Source: Pelomonas sp. Root1217
GTDB taxonomy: Bacteria > Pseudomonadota > Gammaproteobacteria > Burkholderiales > Burkholderiaceae_C
DNA length: 64,000 nt
Reading direction: 5' to 3'
NCBI RefSeq assembly: GCF_001425705.1
Contig: NZ_LMDC01000028.1
Coordinates: 937,119-1,001,118 of the forward strand
In this document: positions 17,595 to 26,635 of the stretch, in pieces
Numbering within the stretch: position 1 is the stretch's first letter
Layout: each line of letters starts with the position of its first letter
Made by a program: the position numbers and the translations under genes
The notes under the pieces: generated by a model
What the model was told of the DNA's origin: nothing
Databases searched by the model: none
The model's input: only the letters and a program-made list of their open reading frames with translations

Positions 17595-19661
17595 ATGACG
17601 AATCCCCTGCTCTCCACCGCCGCCCTGCCCGACTTTGCGGCCATCCATCCGGAACACGTGCAGCCGGCCATCACCGAGCTCCTCGTGGCCGCTCAGGCCG
17701 CGCTGGATGAGGCCACCAAGCCCGAGACGCCGGCTGACTACGACACGCTGTCGCGCATCCTCGACACCAGCACCGAGCACCTGGGCGCCGCCTGGGGTGC
17801 GGTGGGCCACCTGAACGCCGTAGCCGACACGCCGGCCTTGCGCGAGGCCTACAACGCGATGCTGCCGGCCGTCACTGAGTTCAGCACGGCGATGGGCGCC
17901 AACGAGGCGCTGTTCGCCAAATACAAGGCTGTCGTGGCGGCCCAAGGTTCGACCCTGAGCGCGCCGCGCCAGCAGGTGCTCAAGCACGCCATCCGCAACT
18001 TCGTGCTGTCCGGCGCCGAACTGCAGGGTGCGGCGCGCGAGCGCTACGCCGCGATCCAGGAGCGCAGTGCCGAGCTGCAGCAGCAGTTCAGCGAACATGT
18101 GCTGGACGCGACCGACGGCTGGAGCTACATCGCCAACGCCGAAGAACTGGCCGGCGTGCCGCAGGACGTGCTGGATGCCACGAAGCTCGACGACGGCGGC
18201 CACAAGTTGACGCTGCACTTCCCAGTCTACCTGCCAGTGATGCAGTACGCCGAGAACCGCGAGCTGCGCGAGAAGCTCTACCGCGCTTACGTGACCCGCG
18301 CCAGCGAGCAGGGCAAGCCGGAGTGGGACAACAGCGCCGCCATGCGCGAGATCGTTGCGCTGCGCCAGGAAGAAGCCCAGCTGCTGGGCTACGCCAGCTT
18401 TGCCGAGGTGTCGCTGGCGCCCAAGATGGCCTCGACGCCGGATGAGGTGAAGACCTTCCTGCGCGACCTTGCCAAGCGCGCCCGCCCTTTCGCCGAGAAG
18501 GACCTGGCCGAGTTGCGGGAATTCGCCAAGGGCGCGCCGCTGGAAAGCTGGGATGTCTCCTACTGGAGCGAGAAGCTCAAGGAAGCCCGCTACGCCTTCA
18601 GCGACCAGACCGTGAAGCAGTACTTCACGGCGCCCAAGGTCGTGGCCGGCCTGTTCTCCATCATCGAGCGCCTGTTCGACGTGTCCATCAGCGAAGCGAA
18701 AGCCTCTGTCTGGCATGAGACCGTCAAGTTCTACGAGATGCGCCGCAAGCCCTCTAGCCCCTCGCCGACGGTTACGTCGGCGGTCCCCCAAGGGGACGCC
18801 GCCGCCCTAGGGAGCGGCCCGGCGGGCGGCGAGCTCATCGCCCAGTTCTACCTCGACCTCTACGCGCGCAATGGCAAGCGCCCCGGCGCCTGGATGGACG
18901 AGGTGCGCAGCCGCTGGCTCAAGCCCACCGGTGAACAGCAGACCCCCGTCGCGCTGCTGACCTGCAACTTCGCCAGTCCCGTCGGCGACAAGCCGGCGCT
19001 GCTGACCCACGACGACGTCATCACCCTCTTCCACGAGTTCGGCCACGGGCTGCACCACATGCTGACCCAGGTCAACGACCTCGGCGTGTCCGGCATCTCC
19101 GGCGTCGAGTGGGATGCCGTCGAGTTGCCCAGCCAGTTCATGGAGAACTTCTGCTGGGAATGGGACGTGCTGCAGCAGCTCAGCGGCCACGTCGACAGCG
19201 GTGAGCCGCTGCCGCGCGAGCTGTTCGACAAGATGACCGCGGCCAAGAACTTCCAGAGCGGGCTGATGACGCTGCGCCAGATCGAGTTCGCACTGTTCGA
19301 CATGCGCCTGCACGGCGAGCCGGGCGCTGAAGGCCATGTGCAGAAGGTGCTGGACGAGGTGCGCGCCGAGGTCGCCGTGCTGATTCCGCCGGCCTTCAAT
19401 CGCTTCCAGCACAGCTTCTCCCACGTCTTCGCGGGTGGCTACGCGGCGGGCTACTACAGCTACAAGTGGGCCGAGTTGCTCAGCGCCGACGCCTGGAGCG
19501 CATTCGAAGAGGAAGGCGTGTTCAACGCCGCCACCGGCAAGCGCTTCCTGAATGAAGTGCTGGAGCAAGGCGGGGCGCGCGACGCCATCGACAACTTCAA
19601 GGCCTTCCGCGGCCGCGAGCCCAAGATCGACGCGCTGCTGCGTCACCAGGGCATGAGCTGA
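17595..19661 (+). CDS. prlC: M3-family oligopeptidase A with an in-frame insertion
   Basis: This 688-residue zinc metallopeptidase degrades short peptides, including cleaved signal peptides, in the cytoplasm. The zinc site HEFGH is at 480-484, followed by the typical GLHHMLT and VEWDAVELPSQFMENF blocks. The odd part is residues about 385-412, a Pro/Ser/Ala/Gly-rich stretch (KPSSPSPTVTSAVPQGDAAA and onward) between EMRR and GELIAQFYLDLYARNGKR. The family normally joins these with only a few residues. The DNA there is a set of palindromes (see repeat entry). Flanking sequence is intact on both sides, so the enzyme may tolerate the loop. It follows folD directly. Confidence 0.93.
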   Translation: MTNPLLSTAALPDFAAIHPEHVQPAITELLVAAQAALDEATKPETPADYDTLSRILDTSTEHLGAAWGAVGHLNAVADTPALREAYNAMLPAVTEFSTAMGANEALFAKYKAVVAAQGSTLSAPRQQVLKHAIRNFVLSGAELQGAARERYAAIQERSAELQQQFSEHVLDATDGWSYIANAEELAGVPQDVLDATKLDDGGHKLTLHFPVYLPVMQYAENRELREKLYRAYVTRASEQGKPEWDNSAAMREIVALRQEEAQLLGYASFAEVSLAPKMASTPDEVKTFLRDLAKRARPFAEKDLAELREFAKGAPLESWDVSYWSEKLKEARYAFSDQTVKQYFTAPKVVAGLFSIIERLFDVSISEAKASVWHETVKFYEMRRKPSSPSPTVTSAVPQGDAAALGSGPAGGELIAQFYLDLYARNGKRPGAWMDEVRSRWLKPTGEQQTPVALLTCNFASPVGDKPALLTHDDVITLFHEFGHGLHHMLTQVNDLGVSGISGVEWDAVELPSQFMENFCWEWDVLQQLSGHVDSGEPLPRELFDKMTAAKNFQSGLMTLRQIEFALFDMRLHGEPGAEGHVQKVLDEVRAEVAVLIPPAFNRFQHSFSHVFAGGYAAGYYSYKWAELLSADAWSAFEEEGVFNAATGKRFLNEVLEQGGARDAIDNFKAFRGREPKIDALLRHQGMS
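18748..18831. repeat. Palindrome-rich element inserted in frame in the M3 peptidase gene
   Basis: About 84 bases (28 codons) contain a perfect 8-bp stem CGCCGACG (18763-18770) / CGTCGGCG (18775-18782) with a 4-base loop. This is followed directly by GTCCCC (18783-18788) / GGGGAC (18792-18797) and then a CCCTAGGG palindrome. The stacked hairpins resemble REP-type intergenic elements, yet they lie inside an open frame and keep it open. Boundaries are estimated from where family similarity stops. Confidence 0.65.
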
Positions 19662-19671
19662 AAGGCTTCTG

Positions 19672-20187
19672 ATGCGTTACGTGGCGCTGTGGCGCGGCAT
19701 CAATGTCGGCAAGGCCAAGCGCCTGGCGATGGCCGACCTCAAAGCCCTGCTGACCGAACTCGGCGCCACCGAGGTCAAGACGCTGCTGAACAGCGGCAAT
19801 GCCGTCTTCGACATCAAGAAGAAGCTCAGCGCGGACAAAATCCGCAGCACCGTGCTCGACAGGCTCGGCGTCGATGCCGCCGTCATTCTGAAGACGGCGG
19901 CGGAATGGGCCGCTATCGCGGCGGCGCATGGCATCGCCGGTGCCGACGACCCCAGCCGCCTGCTCGTCGCCGTGACGGCCGATGCAGCCGCCCTGCAGGC
20001 CGCCGCGGCCATCACCGCCCAGGGTGACGAGCGCTTTGTCGTCACCGGGCACGCGGCCTATCTCTGGTGCGCCCACGGCATCCTGGAAAGCAAGGCCGCC
20101 GTGCAATTGCTGAAAAAGCTCGGCGAAGCCGGCACGACGCGCAACTGGGCGACCGTCGAGAAGCTGAACGCGCTGGCGCAGGCCTAG
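19672..20187 (+). CDS. DUF1697 family protein
   Basis: The 171-residue protein begins MRYVALWRGINVGKAKRLAM and contains LLNSGNAVFD, the hallmark of DUF1697, a small cytoplasmic family widespread in bacteria and without an established function. It begins 10 bases after the M3 peptidase stop, so it is probably the last gene of the folD-prlC transcript. Its last four bases overlap the convergent patatin gene. Confidence 0.85.
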   Translation: MRYVALWRGINVGKAKRLAMADLKALLTELGATEVKTLLNSGNAVFDIKKKLSADKIRSTVLDRLGVDAAVILKTAAEWAAIAAAHGIAGADDPSRLLVAVTADAAALQAAAAITAQGDERFVVTGHAAYLWCAHGILESKAAVQLLKKLGEAGTTRNWATVEKLNALAQA

Positions 20188-21299
20188 TCGGCGCCGTCCA
20201 GCGTGTGCACGCGCATGCCGACGCGGTCGCGCATGGGCTCCTGCCAGGCGGCGCGTTCCAACACGCGGCGGCCGTCCTTCAGGCCAGCGGCCCAGCGCGC
20301 GTGCAGGCGGTCGTCGCTGAAGTCGATGTCACGCCACGAGTCTTCGCCGGGCAGCGCCCGCATGACGAGATGCACGATGTCGACGCGCGAATCGCAGCCC
20401 ATCGCCAGCAGCTCCTTCACGGCAGGCTCGGCAGCGGTCTTGGCATCGAGCTTGCGGCCGACCAGGCGCAGCGCCCGGCGCAGGTTCTGCAGCCGCTCAT
20501 GGTCGTCCAGGTGCTCGAAGATGCGGCTGGCGTACTGGATGTCCTTGTAGCGCGCCAGCGTCTGCGCCATGGTCTGCGGCGCCGCCTCGCTGGCGTCCCA
20601 CAGGTCGACCATGAAGCACAGCGTGTCGCGGCGCTCGGCGTCGTCAAGCACCACGTCCAGCGGCGTGTTGGAGTAGATGCCGCCGTCCCAATAGGCCTCG
20701 CGGCCGATGACGACAGGCGCGAATCCGGGCGGCAGCGCGCCACTGGCCATCACGTGTTCGGGGCCGATGCGGGTATGGCCGTCGCGGTTGTCGAACAGGG
20801 CCAGGGTGCCGCTGCGCACATTGACGGCGCACAGCGTCAGCCGCGTCTCGGCGGCCGCGATGCGCTCGAAATCCACCAGCTCGCGCAGTGTGGCGGCCAG
20901 CGGTGCGGTGTCGTAGAAGCCGAGCTCGGCCAGCGGGGCGCGGCGGTTCATGTCCCAGGACTGGGGGCCACGCGGCTTGAAGAAGCCCGGCACGCCGGTG
21001 GTCAGCGTCTGCCAGGTCTGCAAGCCCTGCCGCCACAGGGCCACGAAGGGATTGGGCGGCAGATGCGCCGACACACCCGGGCGGGTCACGCGGCTCCAGA
21101 AGGTGCGCAGGGCATTCAGCCGGTCGGCCGGCGCATTGCCCGCGATCAGCGTCGCATTGATGGCGCCGATGGAGGTACCGACCAACCAGTCCGGCGGCAG
21201 GCTGGCGTCCTCCAGCGCCTCGACGAAGCCGGCCTGGTAGGCGCCCAGGGCGCCGCCGCCCTGGAAGACGTAGACGGTTTGCGAGGGGCGCTTGGCCAT
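20184..21299 (-). CDS. Patatin-like phospholipase
   Basis: The 371-residue protein shows the patatin fold signature: oxyanion loop FQGGGALGAYQAG at 12-24, nucleophile Ser43 in GTSIG, and the catalytic Asp in YWDGGIYSNTP. It should hydrolyse acyl chains from lipids. A C-terminal DUF3734-type region follows (about 230-371), as in many proteobacterial homologues. No signal peptide is seen. It overlaps the upstream GST gene by one base and is the last gene of a minus-strand run starting with the VOC gene. Confidence 0.9.
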   Translation of the reverse strand: MAKRPSQTVYVFQGGGALGAYQAGFVEALEDASLPPDWLVGTSIGAINATLIAGNAPADRLNALRTFWSRVTRPGVSAHLPPNPFVALWRQGLQTWQTLTTGVPGFFKPRGPQSWDMNRRAPLAELGFYDTAPLAATLRELVDFERIAAAETRLTLCAVNVRSGTLALFDNRDGHTRIGPEHVMASGALPPGFAPVVIGREAYWDGGIYSNTPLDVVLDDAERRDTLCFMVDLWDASEAAPQTMAQTLARYKDIQYASRIFEHLDDHERLQNLRRALRLVGRKLDAKTAAEPAVKELLAMGCDSRVDIVHLVMRALPGEDSWRDIDFSDDRLHARWAAGLKDGRRVLERAAWQEPMRDRVGMRVHTLDGAD

Positions 21300-21925
21300 C
21301 AGCTGAGTTGTACCGCGTCGTCGCAGGGAATGGCGCGGAAGACCGGCAGGGCCTCGGTGGCTGCCGCATGCGCGACGAGATGCGGGAAGCCATCCGCTGC
21401 CACCACCTCGGGCAGCAGGAACTGCGTGAAGGTCCAGGCGACGCCGACCGTGATGCCCGCCTGGCGGATGCCGCCTTCGCTGGCATCCAGCGGCTGGTAG
21501 CTCAGTTCTTTCTCCAGCTCGCCATAGGCTGCCAGCAGCTGGCCAGTGACGCGCTCGATCCAGGGCTCATGCCGCTTCTCGGCCGGGCGCAGGCCGCGCT
21601 CGTAGACGATCTGGGCCGTCTTCTCGCAGGCCGCCAGCGCCAGGCCGGTGAGGCGCAGCTCGCGCAGCAGCTCGGCCGGTTCGCTCGATTGCAGACTGCG
21701 GCCGGCCAGAGCCTGGACGTACTCGAGCATCAGCGTCGAATCCATCAAGCGCGTGCCGTCGTCGCAGATCAGCGTCGGCGCCTTGACGACCGGGTTGATC
21801 TGCCGGAAGGCGTCGAAGCCGCGGAACACCGAGATGGCCGCATGCTCGAAGGGCAGGCCGAGCAGCCGCATCGAAATGGCAACACGGCGCACATACGGGG
21901 AGTCCAGCATGCCGATGAGCTTCAT
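21299..21925 (-). CDS. Glutathione S-transferase family protein
   Basis: The 208-residue protein has the N-terminal thioredoxin-like fold of GSTs (MKLIGMLDSPYVRRVAISMR, cis-Pro in NPVVKAPTLI, LMDSTLMLEYV) and an all-helical C-terminal domain. Ser9 in the first turn is the likely glutathione-activating residue. It presumably acts in detoxification or stress resistance; the substrate is unknown. It overlaps the genes on both sides (four bases upstream, one downstream), indicating an operon. Confidence 0.9.
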   Translation of the reverse strand: MKLIGMLDSPYVRRVAISMRLLGLPFEHAAISVFRGFDAFRQINPVVKAPTLICDDGTRLMDSTLMLEYVQALAGRSLQSSEPAELLRELRLTGLALAACEKTAQIVYERGLRPAEKRHEPWIERVTGQLLAAYGELEKELSYQPLDASEGGIRQAGITVGVAWTFTQFLLPEVVAADGFPHLVAHAAATEALPVFRAIPCDDAVQLS

Positions 21926-22425
21926 GGGCCTTCCTTCTGCTTCGGAGATTCAACGCCATGCTCGCGCATCAGCTGCTCCAGGGCTTCGCCGCCGTGACTG
22001 CGTTCAATCTCGGCTCGCATCACGCCGTTGTAGCCGTCGGCGAAGGCACGTGCGAGCAGCGAGCCCTCCTCACCCTTGTAGACCCAGCCGACGCCGTAGC
22101 GTTTCTCCAGCCGCTGGGCCTTGGCCGCTTCAGCTTTGGTCTTCGGGGGCCCGAATATCTGCAATTGCAGAACGCCTGCCTTGATGTCCGCACGTGCTTT
22201 GGCCTCGCCACGCTCCATTGCGCCGGCGGGATTGCCGACGCGCAAGTCGACGGACGCGACCAACTGCCGTTCTGCCTTGATCACGTCGCCATCGGAGGCG
22301 CCGAACTGGTTGAACATGCCGAGCAGGCTCAAGGCCGCCAGCAACGCGGCCAGCACGGCCACGACTTGAACGGTGCGAACGCCCCGACGCCGGCGCCACT
22401 GCGGCTCCACCCAATCAGAAAGCAT
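21922..22425 (-). CDS. Single-pass membrane protein, unknown
   Basis: From ATG 22425 the product is 167 residues; a GTG five codons earlier is also possible. It has an Arg-rich cytoplasmic start, one membrane helix (about 20-38, VVAVLAALLAALSLLGMF) and a charged soluble domain with alternating Lys/Glu/Ala (FGPPKTKAEAAKAQRLEKRYG). I do not recognise a family. It overlaps the GST gene by four bases, so it is co-transcribed. Confidence 0.65.
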   Translation of the reverse strand: MLSDWVEPQWRRRRGVRTVQVVAVLAALLAALSLLGMFNQFGASDGDVIKAERQLVASVDLRVGNPAGAMERGEAKARADIKAGVLQLQIFGPPKTKAEAAKAQRLEKRYGVGWVYKGEEGSLLARAFADGYNGVMRAEIERSHGGEALEQLMREHGVESPKQKEGP

Positions 22426-22502
22426 GGTCACTCGTCGCACCGGTTTCAGTCAGCAGCCGGCCTTCGGCAGCCCCAAAGCCGCCTATCAATCCATACATTG
22501 CA

Positions 22503-23030
22503 TCAGCTCCTTGAACGCCGATTTTCAGCCAACGGCGCCAGAGCCGCCTGCACACGGCCTTGCCAGCCGGTTTGCTCGGCCGCCGTCCAGTCTGGCCAGC
22601 GCTGCGCGTCGGCCTCCAACTCCGTGGCCAGGGCCTGCAACGACACATCCTTGGTCAGCAGCGCGGCCAGGCTCAACCGGGCCAGCCACTCCTGGGTCTG
22701 TCGCAAGCGTGGATAGACCTCGAACAGCCAGCGCGCCACTTCGGGCCGCGCGCGCCAGTCAGCGCTGCCGAAGCGTTCGGTGGCCAAGGCCGTCAGCCGC
22801 TGACCAGCGCCCAGGCAGTCAAACGCCACGCAACCCTCGAAGCCGCGCGGGATCAGCGCGTCGTGGATGCCGCAGCGGTGGTCAGCGCAGAGGTGGTGGC
22901 AGGGCGACTCGGCCGGCTTGTCAAATCCAAAGCCTTGCCTCGCGTCGAAGGGCGGAACCACGCAGCACAGCGCCACACAGGCCGAGCAATCGGCTTTGAG
23001 ATGTGCAGGGAGCTGTACGGGTGTGGTCAC
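22503..23030 (-). CDS. YkgJ-like cysteine cluster protein
   Basis: The 175-residue protein carries the zinc/iron-chelating cysteine cluster typical of the YkgJ/Fe-S-oxidoreductase-like family: ADCSACVALCCVVPP, then CHHLCADHRCGIHD and GCVAFDC. The remainder is helical. Function is not established for the family; metal binding is predicted from the cysteines. Its start overlaps the VOC gene stop by one base. Confidence 0.75.
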   Translation of the reverse strand: MTTPVQLPAHLKADCSACVALCCVVPPFDARQGFGFDKPAESPCHHLCADHRCGIHDALIPRGFEGCVAFDCLGAGQRLTALATERFGSADWRARPEVARWLFEVYPRLRQTQEWLARLSLAALLTKDVSLQALATELEADAQRWPDWTAAEQTGWQGRVQAALAPLAENRRSRS

Positions 23031-23452
23031 TACGCCGCATTGTCCGACACGCCCACCATCCAGCCCACGCCGAAGCGGTCATCGACCATGCCGAACAGCG
23101 GCGCCCAGAAGGTCTTGGCCAGCGGCATCTTGACCTGGCCGCCGTCGGCGAGCGCAGCGAAGGCTTCACGCGCGGCGTCAGCGTCGGGGCAGTCCAGCGA
23201 CAACGAAAAACCCTTGAAGGCCATGTTCCCGTCGCACATGCCGTCGGACATCATGACCAGGGCGCCGCCAATGTGCACCGAGGCATGCATGATCTTGTTC
23301 TCCGAGCCGGCCGGCAGCGTGCCCGGCGGCGGCGGCTCGGGGCTCTCGGAGTTGCGCATCATGAAGTCCACCTTGGCTCCCAAGGCCTTCTTGTAGAACT
23401 CGATGGCCTCTTCGCAGCGGCCGTTGAAGAACAGGTAGGGATCGATCTTCAT
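23030..23452 (-). CDS. VOC-family (PhnB/glyoxalase-like) protein
   Basis: The 140-residue protein fits the PhnB/YjdN type of the vicinal-oxygen-chelate superfamily: PYLFFNGRCEEAIEFYKKALGA at the start, HASVHIGGALVMMSD in the middle and FGVGWMVGV near the end. These small dimers often lack a known substrate and are commonly co-operonic with regulatory or stress genes. It follows the M16 protease by 32 bases. Confidence 0.88.
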   Translation of the reverse strand: MKIDPYLFFNGRCEEAIEFYKKALGAKVDFMMRNSESPEPPPPGTLPAGSENKIMHASVHIGGALVMMSDGMCDGNMAFKGFSLSLDCPDADAAREAFAALADGGQVKMPLAKTFWAPLFGMVDDRFGVGWMVGVSDNAA

Positions 23453-23484
23453 CGCAGTCTCCGGTGACGGTCAGTCAGGCAACT

Positions 23485-26289
23485 CTAGGGATTTTTGAAG
23501 TCGCCAGCTGTCGAAATGATGAAACTCTCGGCCTTGATGTGTTTGCGCCAGGCCGCATTGGCCTGCTCGACGCTGACTGCTGCCAGCGCCTCATCGCGCT
23601 TTTGCGCTGCCGCCCAAGTTTCGCCGCGCTCGGCCAGGCTGGTCAGCCCGCCGGCCAGGGCGCCGGGATCGGCGCGGCCCTGCTTGCGGCCTTCCAGGAT
23701 GTCCTTCTTGGCGCGCTCCAACTCGGCCGCCGTGACGCCTTCCTTGGCCATGCGGGCCACTTCCTCCTGCACGACGGCGATGACGCGCTCGCGCTTGTCC
23801 GGCGCATAGCTGGCCTGGATGGCGAAACTGCCGGCATCGCCCCAGTAGCTGGCGTTCAAGGACGCGCCGATGCCATAGGTCAGGCCTTCCTTCTGGCGCA
23901 CGCGCTCGGACAGCCGGCTTTCCAGCCCGCCGCCACCGAAGATGTGCACGGCCAGCTCCAGCGCGGGGTAGTCGGGCTCCTCGGCGTTCAGTGGCAGGGT
24001 CTGGTGCAGGCGCACGATGGCATTGGCCTTGTCGCGCGCGATGGCGTCAAAACGTGCCGGCGGCACGGCCAGGTGCTGGGGAATGTGGCGCACGAACTTG
24101 GGCGCCGCGGCCTTCTTCCAGTCGCCGAAAAGCTTGTCGATCTCGGCACCCAAGCCATCCGGCAAGGCCCCCACGACGCTGACCTGGGCGTCGTTGGTGC
24201 TCCAGTAGTCGGCATAGAAGCGCTTCACCTCGTCCAGCGTCGTGGCCTTCAGGTTGGCGATGCGCTCGTCCACGCCCATCACATAGTCGGGGTGGCCCAG
24301 CGTGACGCCGCGGGCCTTGTTGTAGTGGGCGCGCGTGGCTTCCTGGCGCAGCACACTGGGCTCCTGGCGCGAGGCCTCGATGCTGGCAATGTTGGCCTTG
24401 ATGTCGCGATCGAAGGCATCCTGGGGGAACAGCGGCTTGCGCAGCGCATCGGCTGCCACCCGCAGGGCCGGCAGCAGCGTGTCGCGCTCGGCGCTGATGA
24501 AGATGCTCGCGCCCTGGTCATAGCTGGTGATGTTGAGGTTGGCGCGCAGCTTGATCAGCGCGTCCTGCAGCTGCTGCTTGGTGTAGCCGGCACTGCCCTC
24601 GTCCATCAGTGCGCCGACCATGCCGGTGCCGTTGCGCGCGAAGGTCGCGTCGCGTTCGCCCCAGCGCAACTGCATCTGCAGCACGACGGTATTGCCGCGC
24701 GTCTGCTTCTTCAGCGTGTGCAGTGCGATGCCGCTGGGCAAGGCCGTGCGCGACATGCGCGTCTCCAGTACCGCCGGCACAGGCTCGAGCTGTTCGCCCT
24801 CCTCCACCTTGGGCGGGCCCTTGAGGTCGGCCAGGCGCTGCGCCAGCGACGGCGCGGCGGGGATGTCCACGCGCTCGACGGCGCTGGCCGGCAGATAACG
24901 GCCCAACGTGCGGTTGGCCGGCTTGAAATAGGCGGCGCGCACGCGCTCGACGTCGGCCAGCGTGACCTTGGGAATGTCTTCCATCAGCTGGAAGAGCAGC
25001 CGCCAGTCGCCTGCCGCGACCAGCCCGGAGATCTGCTGGATCAGGGCCTCGGGGTTCTTCATCTGCTGGCGGTAGCTGTTGACGGCAATGTCGCGCACAC
25101 GCACGAGCTCGCTCTCCTCGAAGGGCTTGGCCGCACGGCCCTCGGCAAGATCCAGCAGCAAGGTTTCGATCTTGTCGACATCGGCTCCCGGCGGCAGCAC
25201 CGCGTAGGCGCCCACGGTGCCTGGCTCCGCTCCGCCTGCGCCGCCGATACCCGCGGCGACCGCCAGCTTGGGCTCGACCAGTTGCTTGTAGAGCTGGCCG
25301 CTGGGCTGCAGGCTCATCAACAGGCCGTAAACGACCAGCGCCGGCGTGTCGGGATGGGTGATGGCCGGCACGTGATAGGCCGCCAGCAGGATGGGCTGGC
25401 CGCCGACACGGCGCACGACGACGGTGCGCTCGCCGTCCTGGGCAGGCTCCACCGTGTAGGGCTGCGGGATGGGCGCGGCGGGTTTCGCGATCACACCGAA
25501 GCGCTTGGCAATCAAGGCCAGCGTCGCGGCCTTGTCGAACTGGCCGGCGATCAGCAGCGTCGCGTTGTCGGGCCGGTAATAGCGCCTATAGAAGGCCTGC
25601 AACTTCTCGATGGGCACGTTCTCGATGTCGCTCTTGGGGCCGATGGTGGCGTGGCCATAGGGATGCCAGGCAAAGGCCGCCGCGTTGACGCGCTGGTTCA
25701 ACACCGCAAACGGCTGGTTCTCGCCGCGCTCGAACTCATTGCGCACCACGCTCATCTCGGTGTCCAGGTCGACCTTGGCGACGCGGCTGTTCACCATGCG
25801 ATCGGCTTCCAGGTCGAGCAGGAAGGCCAGGGTGTCGGCATTCGCGTTGAAGCTCGCGAAGTAGTTGGTGCGGTCCACCGTCGTCGTGCCGTTGAACTTG
25901 ACGCCGCGCAGCGCCATCGCGCCGGGGATGTCCTTCTGCCTCTCGGTGCCCTTGAACAGCATGTGCTCCAGCAGGTGGGCCATGCCGTATTCACCGGGCG
26001 CCTCATGGCGGCTGCCGACGCGGTAGGTGATGTTGACGGTGGTGGTGGTCTGCGTCGCGTCGGGGAAGAGCAGCAGCTGCAGGCCGTTGGGCAGGCGGTA
26101 TTCCTCGATGCCGCCCAGCTCGCGCACCCGCTCGGGCAGAGCAACCACGGCGGCGGGCGACGCCACTGCGGGCTTGGCCTTGGCCTTATCGGGTACCGGC
26201 TGAGGCTGGGCCTGCGCCGCCCCCAGGGCCAGGCTCATCAGGGCGACGCCCAGGGCTCGCGGCATCCACCCATCCAGCACTCTCATCAT
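23485..26289 (-). CDS. Exported M16-family zinc protease, double-domain
   Basis: From ATG 26289 (GGAG about ten bases upstream) this encodes 934 residues, with a signal peptide (about 1-28, ending GAAQA). Two M16 halves follow, like pitrilysin or processing-peptidase pairs fused in one chain. The first half has the zinc motif HLLEH at 105-109 (GMAHLLEHMLFKGT). The second is the non-catalytic type with the GGGGLESRLSERVRQKEGLTYG block. It should degrade peptides in the periplasm. Confidence 0.92.
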   Translation of the reverse strand: MMRVLDGWMPRALGVALMSLALGAAQAQPQPVPDKAKAKPAVASPAAVVALPERVRELGGIEEYRLPNGLQLLLFPDATQTTTTVNITYRVGSRHEAPGEYGMAHLLEHMLFKGTERQKDIPGAMALRGVKFNGTTTVDRTNYFASFNANADTLAFLLDLEADRMVNSRVAKVDLDTEMSVVRNEFERGENQPFAVLNQRVNAAAFAWHPYGHATIGPKSDIENVPIEKLQAFYRRYYRPDNATLLIAGQFDKAATLALIAKRFGVIAKPAAPIPQPYTVEPAQDGERTVVVRRVGGQPILLAAYHVPAITHPDTPALVVYGLLMSLQPSGQLYKQLVEPKLAVAAGIGGAGGAEPGTVGAYAVLPPGADVDKIETLLLDLAEGRAAKPFEESELVRVRDIAVNSYRQQMKNPEALIQQISGLVAAGDWRLLFQLMEDIPKVTLADVERVRAAYFKPANRTLGRYLPASAVERVDIPAAPSLAQRLADLKGPPKVEEGEQLEPVPAVLETRMSRTALPSGIALHTLKKQTRGNTVVLQMQLRWGERDATFARNGTGMVGALMDEGSAGYTKQQLQDALIKLRANLNITSYDQGASIFISAERDTLLPALRVAADALRKPLFPQDAFDRDIKANIASIEASRQEPSVLRQEATRAHYNKARGVTLGHPDYVMGVDERIANLKATTLDEVKRFYADYWSTNDAQVSVVGALPDGLGAEIDKLFGDWKKAAAPKFVRHIPQHLAVPPARFDAIARDKANAIVRLHQTLPLNAEEPDYPALELAVHIFGGGGLESRLSERVRQKEGLTYGIGASLNASYWGDAGSFAIQASYAPDKRERVIAVVQEEVARMAKEGVTAAELERAKKDILEGRKQGRADPGALAGGLTSLAERGETWAAAQKRDEALAAVSVEQANAAWRKHIKAESFIISTAGDFKNP

Positions 26290-26436
26290 CTGTCTCTCTC
26301 CAGGCAGCCGCATCTTCGGCTTGGCGGGCATTCTGCGCGGTTTTCCTGCCCCGGCCCTTGGTCAGGGTTCGTCAGATTCCAATGCAGACGTGACGCCCCC
26401 GGGCCGAGTTTTGGCGCACGCCTTTCCATCAACAGG
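26290..26436. other. Intergenic region upstream of the M16 gene
   Basis: This is the 5' part of the roughly 350-base gap between the M16 protease and the PrsT gene. I see no gene, hairpin or clear promoter here beyond the M16 ribosome-binding site. The rest of the gap is mostly the receiver-domain remnant. Confidence 0.5.
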
Positions 26437-26596
26437 TCAACCGGCTTGCAAACGGGCCAACAGGGCGGAAACCGCACCCACGCTGGCCGGCTTGGTCAGG
26501 TGCTCGTCAAAGCCGGCGGCGCGCGAGCGCTTCTTGTCTTCCTCCGAGCCCCAGCCCGTCAGTGGCGCCAGCAGGGTGCCGGCAAAGCTCAATGGG
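26437..26596 (-). pseudogene. Remnant of a response-regulator receiver domain, duplicate of the 30.97-kb kinase end
   Basis: The minus strand reads LTGWGSEEDKKRSRAAGFDE, then HLTKPASVGAVSALLARLQA and a stop at 26439-26437. This is the last 45 or so residues of a receiver domain (beta5-alpha5). It is near-identical to the C-terminus of the hybrid kinase ending at 30966: 26478-26562 is identical base for base to 30998-31082 (85 bases), and weaker similarity extends to about 26444-26590. There is no start, phospho-acceptor Asp or upstream domain, so this is a duplicated fragment. Confidence 0.85.
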
Positions 26597-26635
26597 GAAA
26601 GTGCAGCCCTGGCCCAGCCCGGCTGGTGCCACGCG

